A stretch of 64,000 nt of DNA from Holothuria scabra (GCA_037179385.1 CM074185.1:9667371-9731370), one strand, 5' to 3'; positions 40,501 through 51,067 are shown, numbered from the stretch's first letter. A program made the numbers and translations. The notes: generated from the sequence alone by a model not told the origin.

Positions 40501-42310
40501 GCAGACTTATCGTTCAATCTAAATGCCCAACAACTTGTAAGTTTCTATGGGAATAGGTACAACGGATGTAAAGTGATGAAATTTTTGGGGAAATGAAGTG
40601 ACTCCTGTTGTCATGTGTCCTGTGATTTGTGGAAAGTCAATTTCGTTCTACTCTCCTCTTTCGTGTACTCTTGTTTGATCCATTATGCCATGGCCCCTAC
40701 TTATTGAAAAATACTGAGAATCAACTGATGGTTTGATTTTGTAGTGCATAATTGAGGTCTGTGATCTTTTATATTTTCAAATTATTTGCTTCACATTATA
40801 ATGGATGATTGTACACTACAATACTCGGCTACGATTACCTCAATTGTACACTACAATACCGTACGCTTTCCTCAAACTTACCGAATATGAGGTTTACAAT
40901 CGTAAATAAACAATAAGAAAACAAGGTTCAGAAGATTTAAGGCTGAAGGACCCCACTAATGTCCGCCTTCACTAGCTGCTCGGGTTCGTCTCCACACAAC
41001 AATTCTTTGTCACTAAAATCTTACTGTAATGTGGCATACTCCCCTAGGACTTAAAATGGGTACTGACTAACCCGTATCATCATTATTGCAATTGACAAAC
41101 GGTATTGATAATGGTAATGTGATGACACGATTACTGAACAATATGTCTGACAGTGGTGTAAGTGATTTATATCTTGTTTTCCAACTTAAAGAAATGCGGT
41201 CAATTGGGAACAAGTCATATGGCTAAAGGTATGCAGTATCATAGCAGAGAACAGGTTATATCCACTTCAACGAGGTCAAAGGTAGTTAGCGTAATCACAA
41301 GTTAAACTGCGTTGAGTGCGAGAATTTCAAGTTAGTAAAAATTGAGGGATTCTTTATCAATGACGTAAAACGGCAAAGGAATGTTGAATTCATTGTGAAA
41401 AGGTTAATTCCAAAATATGAAAAAATAAACGTGCACAAGAATAACGTTCAACTTATTCTGTATACACTCAATTCCCAATTTGCAAATAAAGTTTGGAAAG
41501 TCCCAAATATGACCCCCAATTTTACGTCATCAACACAGAAGACAGAAGAAACAACTGAGTTTCCAAGTCTCTATCAACTCAGCGTGATCGCGGGCAAGGT
41601 TTCGGGAACGGGTATCTTGTAATGCATGGTTGGTACGTACAAAAGTTCACACTTTAATTGTACAATAAAAATAACGCAGAGGTGACGCAGATTTCTATGT
41701 GAGACATATTGGTATTCATTTCCGCTATGAATAAGCAATGTTTGTACAATATCAAACGTTTACAAGTTCCGTTTGTGAATAACTTCAACTTGTTTCCACC
41801 ACCCGCTATGGTAGGTAAAGCTGGACTGAAGAAATGCAGCACCTTTGTTTTAAAAAGATGGTTTATATACAGTTAAATAAAAGAAATACTTTTTATTCAT
41901 TAATGTGTTTGCTTTGTAATATAAAGGCTACCCTGCACCATGGTTCAACGTATTTTAAAGCACAATCACTGACTCATAATTCAGCAGCTGTATCATATAA
42001 CAAAATGCATCTTGGCTTTTCTTTTCCCTTTTCCGACCGTCTACCTCTTCACCCATGACCCCCTTTTTTGTTCTGTGTATCACCAGTCGCACTCATGTTT
42101 TCAATCAAACACTTTCGCCCTGTTCTGTTTTTAAACTGATCGTTTCAGGTTTGCTGTCTGTCGTGTCCTATTTATTGTTGGTAGTGCCGTTTGGTTTTGC
42201 CACGTAATGACGGGTGTATACCCGAAACGTCGTGGAGTTTTCCGCAAATTTTTGAGCACTTTCTGCTTACTGCGTTCGACCTGAACACTTCCACAGCCCT
42301 CCGCAGCATT
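31542..42310. other. No gene recognised
   Basis: Up to about 34.69 kb this is the non-coding 3' part of duplication unit B. Beyond that I see only short frames without domains. Poly-G runs occur at 36628-36640 and 36965-36980, and a G-run/C-run hairpin at about 38078-38120. These G/C runs resemble the interiors of the ~290 bp MITEs elsewhere and probably mark decayed relatives. Confidence 0.4.
36529..36682. mobile_element. Possible small MITE remnant
   Basis: Imperfect inverted ends CAGGAACGGATCCAGA and TTTAGATCCGTACCTG bracket about 150 bp with a G-run. No convincing target duplication is seen. The GGATCC core recalls the hAT-type element at 14.7 kb. Confidence 0.3.
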
Positions 42311-42338
42311 TTGACTTTATATATATATATATATAACG

Positions 42339-42825
42339 CTGGATCCTACCTTAGGTCGACATCGACCTTAAGTCGACATATAAAAATTTCACATATTTGA
42401 ATGTATCTGCACATACAGACACTAAAAAATTCAAATAAAATACCACCATAAACTTCAACAGCGCCAACAATAATATGTATGGTATATTTATAATGTATGA
42501 CGTACGCACAAGTTATAATAAAATAAACGAAGTATTAAAGGTATTTCGCAATACTTACGTGTTAACTTAATGTACATTTTTAGACAACGCAAGATATAAC
42601 ACCCCCTTTTTCACGTGCAAATCTACATACTAAACATTTTGTTTATTACGTCTATATAAAGACACAATAAAGAGGGCGCCATGAAGGTATTATACATGCA
42701 CTTATTTTTATTAAGAATGTATGCAGAAGGGGTTGAAATCGTGAACCAAACATTAGGTCGACACGAAAATGTTGACCTAATGTACATTTTTAGACGAAGG
42801 AATGTCGACCAAAGGTAGGATCCAG
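42339..42825. mobile_element. MITE-like element 1 within a TA array (487 bp)
   Basis: Inverted termini of 24 bp match at 23 positions (left CTGGATCCTACCTTAGGTCG, continuing ACAT). The interior is AT-rich with a subterminal palindromic word GTCGACACGAAAATGTTGAC and no coding capacity. Both sides abut TA-dinucleotide runs, so the element appears to have inserted into, or seeded, a TA array. It shares its interior layout with the neighbouring element 2. Confidence 0.6.
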
Positions 42826-42828
42826 GTA

Positions 42829-42896
42829 AATATATATATATATACATATATATTTATATATATATATATATATATTTATATATAGTTATATATAGT

Positions 42897-42934
<38 letters not shown>
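42829..42934. repeat. (TA)n array between two MITE-like elements
   Basis: About 100 bp of TA dinucleotides with occasional interruptions separates element 1 from element 2. Confidence 0.85.
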
Positions 42935-42935
<1 letters not shown>

Positions 42936-42936
42936 T

Positions 42937-43464
42937 GCTACGTGCGGGCTAAGGTGGACATGCTCTAAAAAGGGTACTTTGGTAGCCATATTATTATGGT
43001 ACTATGGTAGATGTATTTTGCACCATTCAGGCATGTAAGAGTGATACTGCATGGTGTTTAGTACCACTATGGCATGTCTCCAGTACTCCAGTGAGGCTGC
43101 TTTTAAGTCCAATGTTGTATTTGAGATATAATGTTGGCTTCACATAAAATCGTGCCCACTTAAAGTGTGTCACCTTTATTTGAAGTCCACAAATTGACCC
43201 AATATGAAACAGGCAACATATATATCATGCTGATTTCAACCACTGATGCCTACTGAGGGAGTCCTTGAATCGGGTTCATTTGTTGACACAAAATAGATGG
43301 CGCTCTGTATTATTAGAAGTCATACTTTGGAGTCACTCACTCTCCAGAAAATACTCTTCCGAGAGGCCTGAACAATACGTGGACACGAAAATGTCCACTT
43401 AATGTCAAAGTCCACGATTTGACTCAATTTTACATGCGCAATGTCCACGGTAGCCCGCATGTAG

Positions 43465-43465
<1 letters not shown>
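42937..43465. mobile_element. MITE-like element 2 within a TA array (529 bp)
   Basis: Inverted termini of 25 bp match at 22 positions (left GCTACGTGCGGGCTAAGGTG, continuing GACAT). The terminal sequence differs from element 1, but the design is the same: a GG(T)GGACAT/GGTCGACAT inner terminus, an interior palindrome GTGGACACGAAAATGTCCAC, and TA arrays on both sides. No coding capacity. Confidence 0.6.

Positions 43466-43508
<43 letters not shown>
43466..43508. repeat. (TA)n microsatellite
   Basis: A nearly pure TA run flanking the right end of MITE-like element 2. Confidence 0.9.
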
Positions 43509-43511
<3 letters not shown>

Positions 43512-43700
43512 CTTTCCAAAAAAGGTGCAATTTTTACATTGCACACAATTCCTTGTATTTAACGATATGCAAAGACTTTTAAATGCTCATTCCGTCAGAC
43601 TACAACCAACGCAGCAACTGGATCGAAAGGCTTAATATAATTTCTGCTATTAACTCTTCGATGTGGTAGTGCTACTCTTATTATTCGGACAACAAAAAGC

Positions 43701-43709
43701 ATGGCTCAG
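43701..43709 (+). CDS. Candidate exon 1 of RING-NHL paralogue 3
   Basis: ATGGCTCAG is followed by the donor GTGAGT. Paralogues 1 and 2 both begin with a tiny ATGGC... exon ending in a purine-G before GTGAGT and splicing in phase 0. This nine-base exon (MAQ) has the same form and the correct phase for the exon at 58751. No better candidate lies between the right end of the Polinton and that exon. If correct, the intron is about 15.0 kb, of which 12.6 kb is the Polinton. Such a short exon can occur by chance, so this remains inference. Confidence 0.4.
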
Positions 43710-43799
43710 GTGAGTTGCACATATGAAAGGGTATGTTAAAGCAAAAATTTAATTTTACACTTGTCATAAAGGAAATACATTTTAAGTTGGTGCAATCAA

Positions 43800-45026
43800 A
43801 TTTAAACAGAACATGCATTTGTCAAGATTTACTAAGCAAGTGAAGCGGACTAAATTTATGTTTTGAAGTTAAAGAAGAAATTTTAGCCTCATGATAGCCT
43901 CATGACTTTTACAGACACCTTGTGCAGTTGGGAAGCTTACCTCGGGGTCACCGAAATATATTAAGCTATGATGACGTCACACAATTTTGAATTTTAGCCG
44001 GTTATATAAACTACACTTAGAAAAAAGAAGGGTTTTTTATTCTGCATTACGAGATAAGACGATCCGTCATGGCTACCACAGTTTTTAGGGAAAAACTGCG
44101 GTTCCCAATTATAGTGCCCGACCACTGGTTCATTACTCCAATTAGCTGCTTCAAGGAGCAGCAGATTTGATTACCATTCTGGTACAATCATAGAAGCCCA
44201 ACAACTTTGGGGTTCAAATAACAACTTACAACAGATCCTGAAATAAGTGCAGGCAAAAAGGTGTCATATTCTGAAATAAGTGCTATCAAATGTCAACCCT
44301 CATGGTCATTTTCAAATGCTTAAATAGGCATATAATTAGTACTGAGAACAGTTCCTGAGGTATTCTAATGGTATTTTTCCGACATGGTATAATTCCACTT
44401 TCGATCAAGAAAACTATGATAAATACCAGACCAGCTTCACAAGTTATCATACATCCAATTTCAGGCGAAATTATCGGCCAAAAGGGACAAGAATCACCTG
44501 GAGAGTTTAGGTCACCCAGGCTAAGTGTTGGGCGAATTGTCACAAATACTCAGTGATGTAAGACCTTGAATAAAAATTATTGACGGTCTCCCGGAATGCA
44601 TTTCACCGCGAGTGCTGAGTGTATAAATATTGCGCAATATCGGTCGAAAATGTGAGGTCTGCTTCCCAACTGTGTAACAAGCCGCATACGACAAGGAGTC
44701 GGGGATTTACCATAATGCATAAACAGCAAATGGATCAAAACACAGTGCGTCCCTTATGGCCTAACACACATTTTAATGATATGCAAACTAACTTGTCAGC
44801 TGTAAAACGGGCAGAAATAAGCCTGAATGACACCTGGTACATGGATTACTCGCGAAGGAAACCAAATAAGTTCTTAGATATATGACGTACATGAGTAACT
44901 GGAGGCAAGGGTACAAAGTAATGGAAATGACGATGTGCAATTTTTAATTGATATAAACCATGTGCAATCCATACAATTTTTTCATCAGCCGCAGATGATC
45001 ATCATGTTCGTTTTGATATATTGAGA
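43800..45026. other. Probable intron sequence left of the Polinton
   Basis: Short frames at 44286-44885 overlap on both strands and have no recognisable domains. Nothing else is seen apart from a small TGATGATCATCATG-type palindrome near 44995. Confidence 0.4.
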
Positions 45027-45032
45027 GTCTCA

Positions 45033-45120
45033 AGTAGTTAGAGCCAGCTTTATGGCAAGTGACCAATCAGGAGCCAGTATGGGGATGACGTCATCGTTAC
45101 TAGGCAACGGTCAAGGTAAC
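45033..45120. repeat. Polinton left terminal inverted repeat (88 bp)
   Basis: Begins AGTAGTTAGAGCCAGC. It is identical to the complement of the right terminus except at three positions, one of which falls in the X-box-like motif. Beyond 88 bp similarity decays, but related words (TCAAGGTCA, GTTGCTAGG) recur to about 45310. Confidence 0.95.
45063..45108 (-). promoter_or_regulatory. X-X2-Y-like motif cluster in left TIR
   Basis: Read on the minus strand the order is X-box (GTTGCCTAGTAAC, 45096-45108), CREB palindrome TGACGTCA (45086-45093), 15 bp, then CTGATTGG (reverse CCAAT box, 45063-45070). These match known RFX, CREB/ATF and NF-Y sites. The X-box carries one of the three TIR mismatches. 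Function is inferred from motif identity, order and spacing. Confidence 0.5.
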
Positions 45121-45838
45121 AGGTATCTTCATCACTAATTCAGTGAGGTCAAGGTCAATGTCGAAAGGGAATGTTGGGGTGGATGGAGTGCAGTTGCTAG
45201 GCGAAATCTAGACATCCGTGTGTCTAATAAACGAACGGCATTGTACGTATAGGCAAGAAGTCTATAGACAGCAAGGACATTTTGGTGACCATGTGGAAGT
45301 GACGTTGCTAGGGAACGTATTGTTATGTGACTGATAACGGACAATCGAGGGATAAGGGGTCACGTATTCGGATATAAACTGCCCTAATGAATGACACATG
45401 ACAAGGCATAAAAAACGAAAACAGAATAAAGGGTGAGTGCAACTCTATTTATTGGCTCATTCAGTCCCTTGTCAATATAATGCAATTAAAAGACACACTT
45501 TTACGTAACATGCACTACTTTGGTTTATACATGTCATGGCGAAGAGGAGACAGGCCTAATCTGTTACTGCATAAGTCATTTCGGATTCTTAAGTTACAGA
45601 AAAGGTCTTTAGGGCCCCAACCAACGCCCTAAAGCGTGAAAAGCAGCCAACCTTGATTCTTTTCTCCGATCATTGTTTCAGTCACCAGAAAATAGGTCGC
45701 ATAAAGGCCGAAAGGCATTTTGAGTTTGCAACCCTTTTCTCTTTTTTCTACTCTACCACCAAAAACAAATATTTACGTATATCACGGCACGCAAAATATG
45801 AGCATATTTGCATTACAAAAGATAAAAAGACAAATCAG
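45121..45838. other. Left subterminal region of the Polinton
   Basis: There is no conserved gene between the left TIR and the protease stop. Near the TIR, words related to it (GTGAGGTCAAGGTCAA, GTTGCTAGG, GACGTTGCTAGG) are scattered over about 190 bp, as though terminal motifs were once repeated. Reading frames here are TIR-derived shadows. Confidence 0.5.
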
Positions 45839-46297
45839 TTACACAGTCATAAGACGGGTTGTAAATGCGAAGACATTCATATCGTTTCTTTGTTGATCTG
45901 TGTCAAATCTACCAGTGATGGCTTCCATAGACTGGCCTCTACAGCGATGAAGTAAATAATAGATACAATAATGTCCACACACAGATGATGCATGCCCTTG
46001 TAATAGTTTTGGATTTATCGTAACGATGTCACCATTTCTAGCTAAAAAAGTTCGAATGAAATTCACTTCAGGCGGTTTGCCTTATGAATCAAAGTATTCC
46101 ACAGGACCACGCTTTGGTAGGTAGAGAGCTATCTAGTGTTCTCCCGGACGACAGCTTGGATCCGTGTTCACGACGAAGGCAGCAGGGCGCTGATTCACGG
46201 GCAGTTCAGGGAGACGATCCGAGGAAAACACACCATGAAATGTGGGTTGCACGAAAGAAGCACGCATAAGAATATCCGCTATTTCTTTGCCATCCAT
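45839..46297 (-). pseudogene. Adenain-like cysteine protease (PRO), two in-frame stops
   Basis: An uninterrupted frame of 153 codons apart from TAG at codon 55 and TAA at codon 72. The catalytic histidine context (CRPGEH, codon 54) sits immediately before the first stop. The catalytic cysteine is in SSVCGHYCIYYLLHRCRG (C107), which matches the adenovirus-type protease family that matures capsid proteins in adenoviruses and Polintons. The ATG overlaps the end of the displaced major-capsid tail by one base, so the two genes were adjacent in a compact array. No indels are visible: two point mutations account for the damage. The product would be truncated before the cysteine, so protease is inactive in this copy. 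Confidence 0.85.
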
Positions 46298-46376
46298 TAC
46301 CTAGTGTAGTCGTAGCTGATATTGCGGGTTTTGTCAATTTCAATCACATTGTCAAATTCTGCATACACAATCACGT

Positions 46377-47636
46377 TCATGGTTCGGGCAGTGCCTCTGC
46401 AAAGTTCATTTCCAGGCGCAAATTACCTTCTTTCACTAAATTGAAGTGACCACCATTCGAAAGGTCCGGGGTAAAATCGAAAGCAAATAATGTGTACCCT
46501 GCAGGGTAGTCTTCTCGACTGATACCCATGCTTTTGTCACGGTAATTTTTATGGGTTCCTGTGAACAATGTAAAACAGAAGCGGACGCTATTGGCTCCAA
46601 CTGCATCATCTGCATCAAAATGTGGCTTCAGTGGCTTGGTCGGTATTTGACCCCAGTTGTAATAGAGTGCTAAATTGTTAATTTTATTGTGTTTGAAGTG
46701 GAATGGGTTCTTGGTGTAAGACCCATTAAACGCGTCACTGTCTACACATGCTATAACAATGCGTTTTGGTAGTTGTCCCAGGAACACGTGATCCTCGTTG
46801 AGACTATAATTTCCTGCTGGTACAGACAGGATTTTGGTTTGCACCCGACGAACGGTATACTTGGCAGTATTATTTTCCAGTGCCTTGGCATGTGCTAGGA
46901 GCACAGATGGCGCGATTTTCACTTTTCTTACAACTAATGAGACTTGTTGTAACTCGACTCCGTATTCTGGATCTTGATCCGACGACATGAGGAGAAAGGA
47001 ATCTTTACTAGGTCTTAGTTTCAAGCGCAAGTCTACTCCACTAAGTAAATACTTTTCTTGACAAAAGATACCACTGTGCAGCCGTCCAATGAGTTCAACC
47101 TCTTTGCTTCCATTAGTGAAACGACTTCGTTTTTTCAGTCCCATGTTAGCTGCAGCGGCAGCTGCTCCGGGGTCAGCAGTATCCATTTTTCCTGCAGTGT
47201 CTTTATAGAAGAGGGCGCTCGTCAATTGATCCACTTTTGTTGCATGACTATAGTTTAACAATGTTTCAATCATAGCACGATAAGGATGGGTTGGTGTTGC
47301 TGAGGAAAGTTCTCTTCCGTTAAGTGCCACACCCACTTGGTTAAAGAGTGAGTGCAGAAAAAGATTTACAGGGCCCTCAGCATCGTCATCTTCTAGAGCA
47401 GATCTATCTTTTCGAGTTATCTTGGCAAGAACGTACAGCTGAGTTTTGTCAAGATCGATACATTCTTCTCCAGAGCCAGACACGTAAAACTCGATGGGTC
47501 CGCCTGTATTAATGGTGGACAACGGTCTGTTTTCTTTCCAATCCCCTCTTTCTATACTTGTCTGCGTCGGTGGAATCGTAAACAGGTCGAGTTCAGATTT
47601 GGCACATTCACAAGAATGATCGTGAAGGAGTGCCAT
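46377..47636 (-). CDS. Polinton major capsid protein, C-terminal tail frameshifted
   Basis: An open frame of 419 residues from an ATG (MALLHDHSCECAKSELDL) to a TGA just after EALPEP. It has the pattern of the double jelly-roll major capsid protein of Polintons and related 'F54H12.2-like' host annotations: FYVSGSGEECIDLDKTQLYV near residue 50, and DYPAGYTLFAFDFTPDLSNG and NLRLEMNFAEALPEP near the end. After the stop, about 27 further codons rich in valine, isoleucine and aspartate continue in another frame to 46297. A one-base indel near 46379 therefore cut the natural tail. The loss is small, and the frame is otherwise intact. The tail end overlaps the protease start. Role: capsid shell subunit. 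Confidence 0.85.
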   Translation of the reverse strand: MALLHDHSCECAKSELDLFTIPPTQTSIERGDWKENRPLSTINTGGPIEFYVSGSGEECIDLDKTQLYVLAKITRKDRSALEDDDAEGPVNLFLHSLFNQVGVALNGRELSSATPTHPYRAMIETLLNYSHATKVDQLTSALFYKDTAGKMDTADPGAAAAAANMGLKKRSRFTNGSKEVELIGRLHSGIFCQEKYLLSGVDLRLKLRPSKDSFLLMSSDQDPEYGVELQQVSLVVRKVKIAPSVLLAHAKALENNTAKYTVRRVQTKILSVPAGNYSLNEDHVFLGQLPKRIVIACVDSDAFNGSYTKNPFHFKHNKINNLALYYNWGQIPTKPLKPHFDADDAVGANSVRFCFTLFTGTHKNYRDKSMGISREDYPAGYTLFAFDFTPDLSNGGHFNLVKEGNLRLEMNFAEALPEP

Positions 47637-47670
47637 GGTGATTAATAAAAAATGTCAGGAGTAGGTCTTG

Positions 47671-48027
47671 TCACTTTCGCTGCATTCTTCTTTTCGCTGG
47701 TGATTTTCTCTTCACTTCGCGTCCAATATGTTGCAAAGTATCAGTACCCAATTGTGTCAAACGTCTCTTGGCGGAAGATGTAATATTTTTTCCAGCCAAC
47801 ACATCTCCGTCAAGACCCACGCCCGTTTGAAGAGCTTGTCGGCCCAGAAATTTAGCACCTTTCTTCAGCAGAGGTACTGCCATGCTCATAACACCACCGA
47901 GAACACCTCCAAGGCTTTGGCCTCTTTGTAAGGCTGGACCCGAGAAGACGGGTAGACCCCTACCAGTTTGATGTAAATAATAATCCTCATATAGAGCAAC
48001 GTCTGAATGATACACGGTGCGACGCAT
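47671..48027 (-). CDS. Small basic glycine-rich putative virion protein
   Basis: 118 residues, ATG start, fully open. The N-terminal part has GRGLPVFSGPALQRGQSLGG, followed by an alternating hydrophobic-basic segment (VLGGVMSMAVPLLKKGAKFL) that would form an amphipathic helix. The tail is strongly basic (KRKSPAKRRMQRK). It sits three bases after the minor capsid stop and 34 bases before the major capsid start, the position where Polintons and adintoviruses carry a small protein compared with adenovirus pVI/pX core or membrane-lytic proteins. GG and GxG sites could be protease cleavage points. The exact homology is uncertain; a role in the virion is inferred from position and composition. Confidence 0.6.
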   Translation of the reverse strand: MRRTVYHSDVALYEDYYLHQTGRGLPVFSGPALQRGQSLGGVLGGVMSMAVPLLKKGAKFLGRQALQTGVGLDGDVLAGKNITSSAKRRLTQLGTDTLQHIGREVKRKSPAKRRMQRK

Positions 48028-48030
48028 GTT

Positions 48031-48759
48031 TTAATATGATGATCGTTTCTGTCTAAAATGAAGTTTCACGATGACTCTCCCTCTTTCAAATGAAACTTTC
48101 TTTCTTGTGTCATCCCTTATATCGATTTCAATGGTATCAATGACACTCTGCCGTAAGGGGTAGTAATGAGGATTTTGGTATTCGACGTTATTGGTATCTC
48201 CAAATTCTCCATGCACAGGAACTGTTTTCAAAAGGGGCGCTTTCACATGCCCAACGATTTGAGATTCTATAATATCAGCGTAAACAAACAAGTGATGAAC
48301 AGCATTCAAAGCAGTAGGATAAGGTGCCTCTGTAGATGTCGTAATCACACAAGGATCTTCAAAACCGAGGGTAAAACAAATGAGTCCTTCCAGGAGCAAT
48401 TGGTGACCAGGTTCAGGCGTGATGATGACTTTGCTTGTGGTGTCATTGTAAGTGATAGTGTACAGATCTCTCAAGTACCCAGGCAACAGATGACTAACCA
48501 AACCTTCTATGCGTCTAAAGTGGCGTCCTTTAAGATCTATTTCTCGAAAGCTGCCATCTTGCTCACTTCGGATGGATATTTTACTGCTTTCTGGACTCAG
48601 TATATACCACGAGTAAGGGTAAGCAATTTCCACCAGACCAACTTCCCATCCACCTGACAGTTGAAGTGATGTCGGTAATTTGACTCAATAATTTGAAAGA
48701 GTGTTTTCTGCATACACATCCATGGAGCTGTTGCTCGGAAGCGTCACGTAAAAGGCCAT
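48031..48759 (-). pseudogene. Polinton minor capsid protein (penton-like), one in-frame stop
   Basis: The ATG at 48759 starts MAFYVTLPSNSSMDVYAENT. TGA at codon 25 (48685-48687) interrupts, and the same frame then stays open for over 200 codons to ...FERGRVIVKLHFRQKRSSY. The conserved VGLVEIAYPYSWY segment is immediately after the stop. The pattern corresponds to the single jelly-roll minor capsid protein found beside the major capsid gene in Polintons. A single nucleotide change explains the stop. An internal ATG at 48633 could initiate a shorter product lacking about 42 residues. Confidence 0.8.
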
Positions 48760-48788
48760 CATGAAGAATGAAGACTGTGCTGCTGTGT

Positions 48789-49868
48789 TTACAATTTTAT
48801 AAGGTTGCTAACCCAACTGTTAAATTTGGTTGGGTATCCTTTCCATTTGACCAAATATTCGGTTTTTCCTTCTTTCGTTTTACGTCTGCGAATGACCTTT
48901 TCGACATGATACACGTCTGCATCACCTTTGTTTACCTTTTGTAGTTCAGCTTCGTAGAAAGTGCCTTCTAACCATTCACCTTCCCAATCTTTTAATCGAT
49001 ACACCACGGGTTGACGTGGTAGGCGCTGGGCGATGGTGAAGAGTTCCTCTGTCCATCGTGGCAAATAACCTTTGAGAAAGGGGCGGGCCATCATGCTGAT
49101 ACGCACTGTATCTCCAACTTCCAATTGAAAAGATCGTTACTTTTGCTTTGTTGGGTAGAGTCGTCTCCACACTTGCAAACTATTTCTAAAGCTGACGTCA
49201 CGTGGAGCCATACCAATACTTCGATGGTGGGATCGGTTGTAAGCCATTGCCAGATCGTCTAATATGTCAGCATACTTGAGCGTATTGTTAGCGGTAAAAT
49301 ACTTCCACATGCGAGATTTCAACGTGCGGTTGAACCTTTCGACGATGACTGCCTTTGTTTCGTTATGTGTCGAAAAGAGTCGGACTTCAAAGTCTTTCAA
49401 AAGCTCTTTCACGTGACGGTTGTAAAACTCTGAGCCTTTGTCGGTCTGCAGTTTCAAAGGTCGACGACCGGAACGGAAAATTGTTGCCATGGCATGCTTA
49501 AGGGATGTACCCTGTTTGTTTTTCAAAGGTACAATCCAACCATACTTGGAAAATACGTCTATACAGGTCAAAAAATATTTAACCCATTTGTTGTACTTTG
49601 ACAACGAAGCCACATCGACTAAGTCGGCTTGCCATTGTTCATCAATTGCAGACACTGTCACTCGGTTTCGTGGATAATAACGGCAAGATGGCTTGTGTAG
49701 AGTGTATGTTTTCTGTTTCTTCAACCAAGCTTCCACGTCCCGCTTTCGAATCGAAGGGTGCTTTCTCTTGACGGCCCGAACAAGAGGCGCGACGCCTGCG
49801 TAACCAGCGGAGTGTGACACGTCGTAATATATTTTGTGAAGAGCGTGTTCCATCGTTCTGGTCAGCAT
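48789..49868 (-). pseudogene. Retroviral-like integrase with C-terminal chromodomain, one in-frame stop
   Basis: The first plausible ATG (MLTRTMEHALHKIYYDVSHS) opens a DDE integrase core: D82 in DEQWQADLVDV, D143 in LQTDKGSEF, E177 in AVIVERFNRTL. A TAA at 49137-49139 follows RLYPTKQK. The same frame continues after it with LEVGDTVRI and a chromodomain (YHVEKVIRRRKTKEGKTEYL, then VKWKGYP) and ends at 48789. By family knowledge this enzyme inserts the linear element with a 6-bp duplication, consistent with the GTCTCA seen here, and the chromodomain binds chromatin. All three catalytic acids are present. If translated, the product would be a core-only integrase lacking its chromodomain. Confidence 0.88.
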
Positions 49869-50019
49869 GGTCCCGTATGACAATCTTTCCCGTGCAGCAC
49901 GCACAGAAAATGCGAATCCGTTGAAACCAATCACGAAGGGAAATGACTGGGTCTCGTCCACTTATGCAGACCATGACGGCTTTGATCACAGTGACTAACT
50001 TTATACGACTGACTGTCCT

Positions 50020-50745
50020 TTAAAACTGTTCCCAGGTTAGTTTACGAGACGGTTGTCTCCTCCTGCCTTTTCTGTTCGGCGTCTGAGGTGGTGTATTCAG
50101 ATGAGAGGCCACAGCGTAGACTTCATCGGATTCTCTGAGTCACTGAATGGTTTTTCTTCGCTCGGGATTTCCGACAAGTTCTTCGGGTATGTTCAAGTCG
50201 GCTTACCATTGAGATAAAGTCTCATGACCTCTAGGTCCAAATGACTGTCTATGGCCCATTAAATCATTCACTAGGTCGATGACATGACTGTGTTTAACAG
50301 CCTTATCGTTCATTTCAAGTTCACCTTGTGGATTCCAGGTAATACCATGACCTTTGAAAAATTGTAGTAAGCGGTCAGCTTTTCCACGATACTTTGTGGG
50401 AACACTGTCTATGATAGCATCCTCACTCACGTGATTTTCTCCTACATCGTATACAGGAGACATGACGTCTTTTATGGACGGTATTTGTTTGTGATGAACG
50501 CGTTGCCTTCGCAACGCCTCTTGGTAAAGTTTGGCTTTCACGTCATCACCGACACTTTCGTCCCGCAAAAGGTGATCGACTTTGTCTTCTAGACGTCGTT
50601 GCCGTTGTATTCGTGGAGTCGCCTGGACCCTCATTGTCCTTTCCATCCGTGATAATACATCATGAAGTTCACGGTTTGCGTTGGGTGTTTGCCATTTTGA
50701 CAGCTCCGAGGGATCTATAAGCATCATTTTCTGCTCATACTCCAT
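50020..50745 (-). pseudogene. Conserved Polinton protein of unknown function, two in-frame stops
   Basis: The frame runs 241 codons from an ATG (MEYEQKMMLIDPSELSKW) two bases after the preceding gene. TAA at codon 181 follows HETLSQW, and TGA at codon 202 (50140-50142) precedes a basic, proline-rich tail (TPPQTPNRKGRRRQPSRKL). The central part is charged and helical with a short fold near TKYRGKADRLLQFFKGHG and a VIDLVNDLM motif that I associate with Polinton proteins encoded between the ATPase and integrase genes. The function is not known to me. The basic tail suggests nucleic-acid binding, which is inference. Confidence 0.6.
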
Positions 50746-50746
50746 A

Positions 50747-51067
50747 TCAGATTTTGAATTGGTTAATGATAGGCAATAGTATAGATCTAGCACAATGGCC
50801 TCCACCTTTCTGTCGGAACACTCTACGCTTCTGTGGCAGTGTCACCTTTGGATCAAAGAGTTTTCTCAACTTGGCTTTATGGCGTTGCAGATTCAGCTTT
50901 TCCAAAGGTGACAACTTGACGTTCCCTTTCAGAATGTTCAGAGCACATTCACATAAACAAATCACAAGAGCCTTATGGAGACCCTTCAAGAGAGCACTTT
51001 GCTGCTGGCCATTTCCTCTGGCCAAGACATGTAAAAATGGTGCCTGTTCCGTCACACGTCGTGACAT
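50747..51067 (-). CDS. Small Polinton protein of unknown function (106 aa)
   Basis: A complete ATG-to-TGA frame starting MSRRVTEQAPFLHVLARGNG. It is basic, has a helical central region (LLKGLHKALVICLCECALNI), a charged KLNLQRHKAKLRKLFD segment and a GGG followed by a hydrophobic end. Related small proteins are common between the ATPase and the next gene in Polintons, but I cannot assign a function. Its stop and the next start are separated by one base, consistent with compact viral-style packing. Confidence 0.6.
   Translation of the reverse strand: MSRRVTEQAPFLHVLARGNGQQQSALLKGLHKALVICLCECALNILKGNVKLSPLEKLNLQRHKAKLRKLFDPKVTLPQKRRVFRQKGGGHCARSILLPIINQFKI

Noticed and set aside
42623..42847. 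IYIYIY-type reading frames across TA repeats (also 43320-43544)
   Set aside because: They are translations of TA dinucleotides and MITE sequence.
48166..48657. 163-codon plus-strand frame opposite the minor capsid gene
   Set aside because: It is a shadow of the coding strand, overlapping conserved minus-strand protein sequence.
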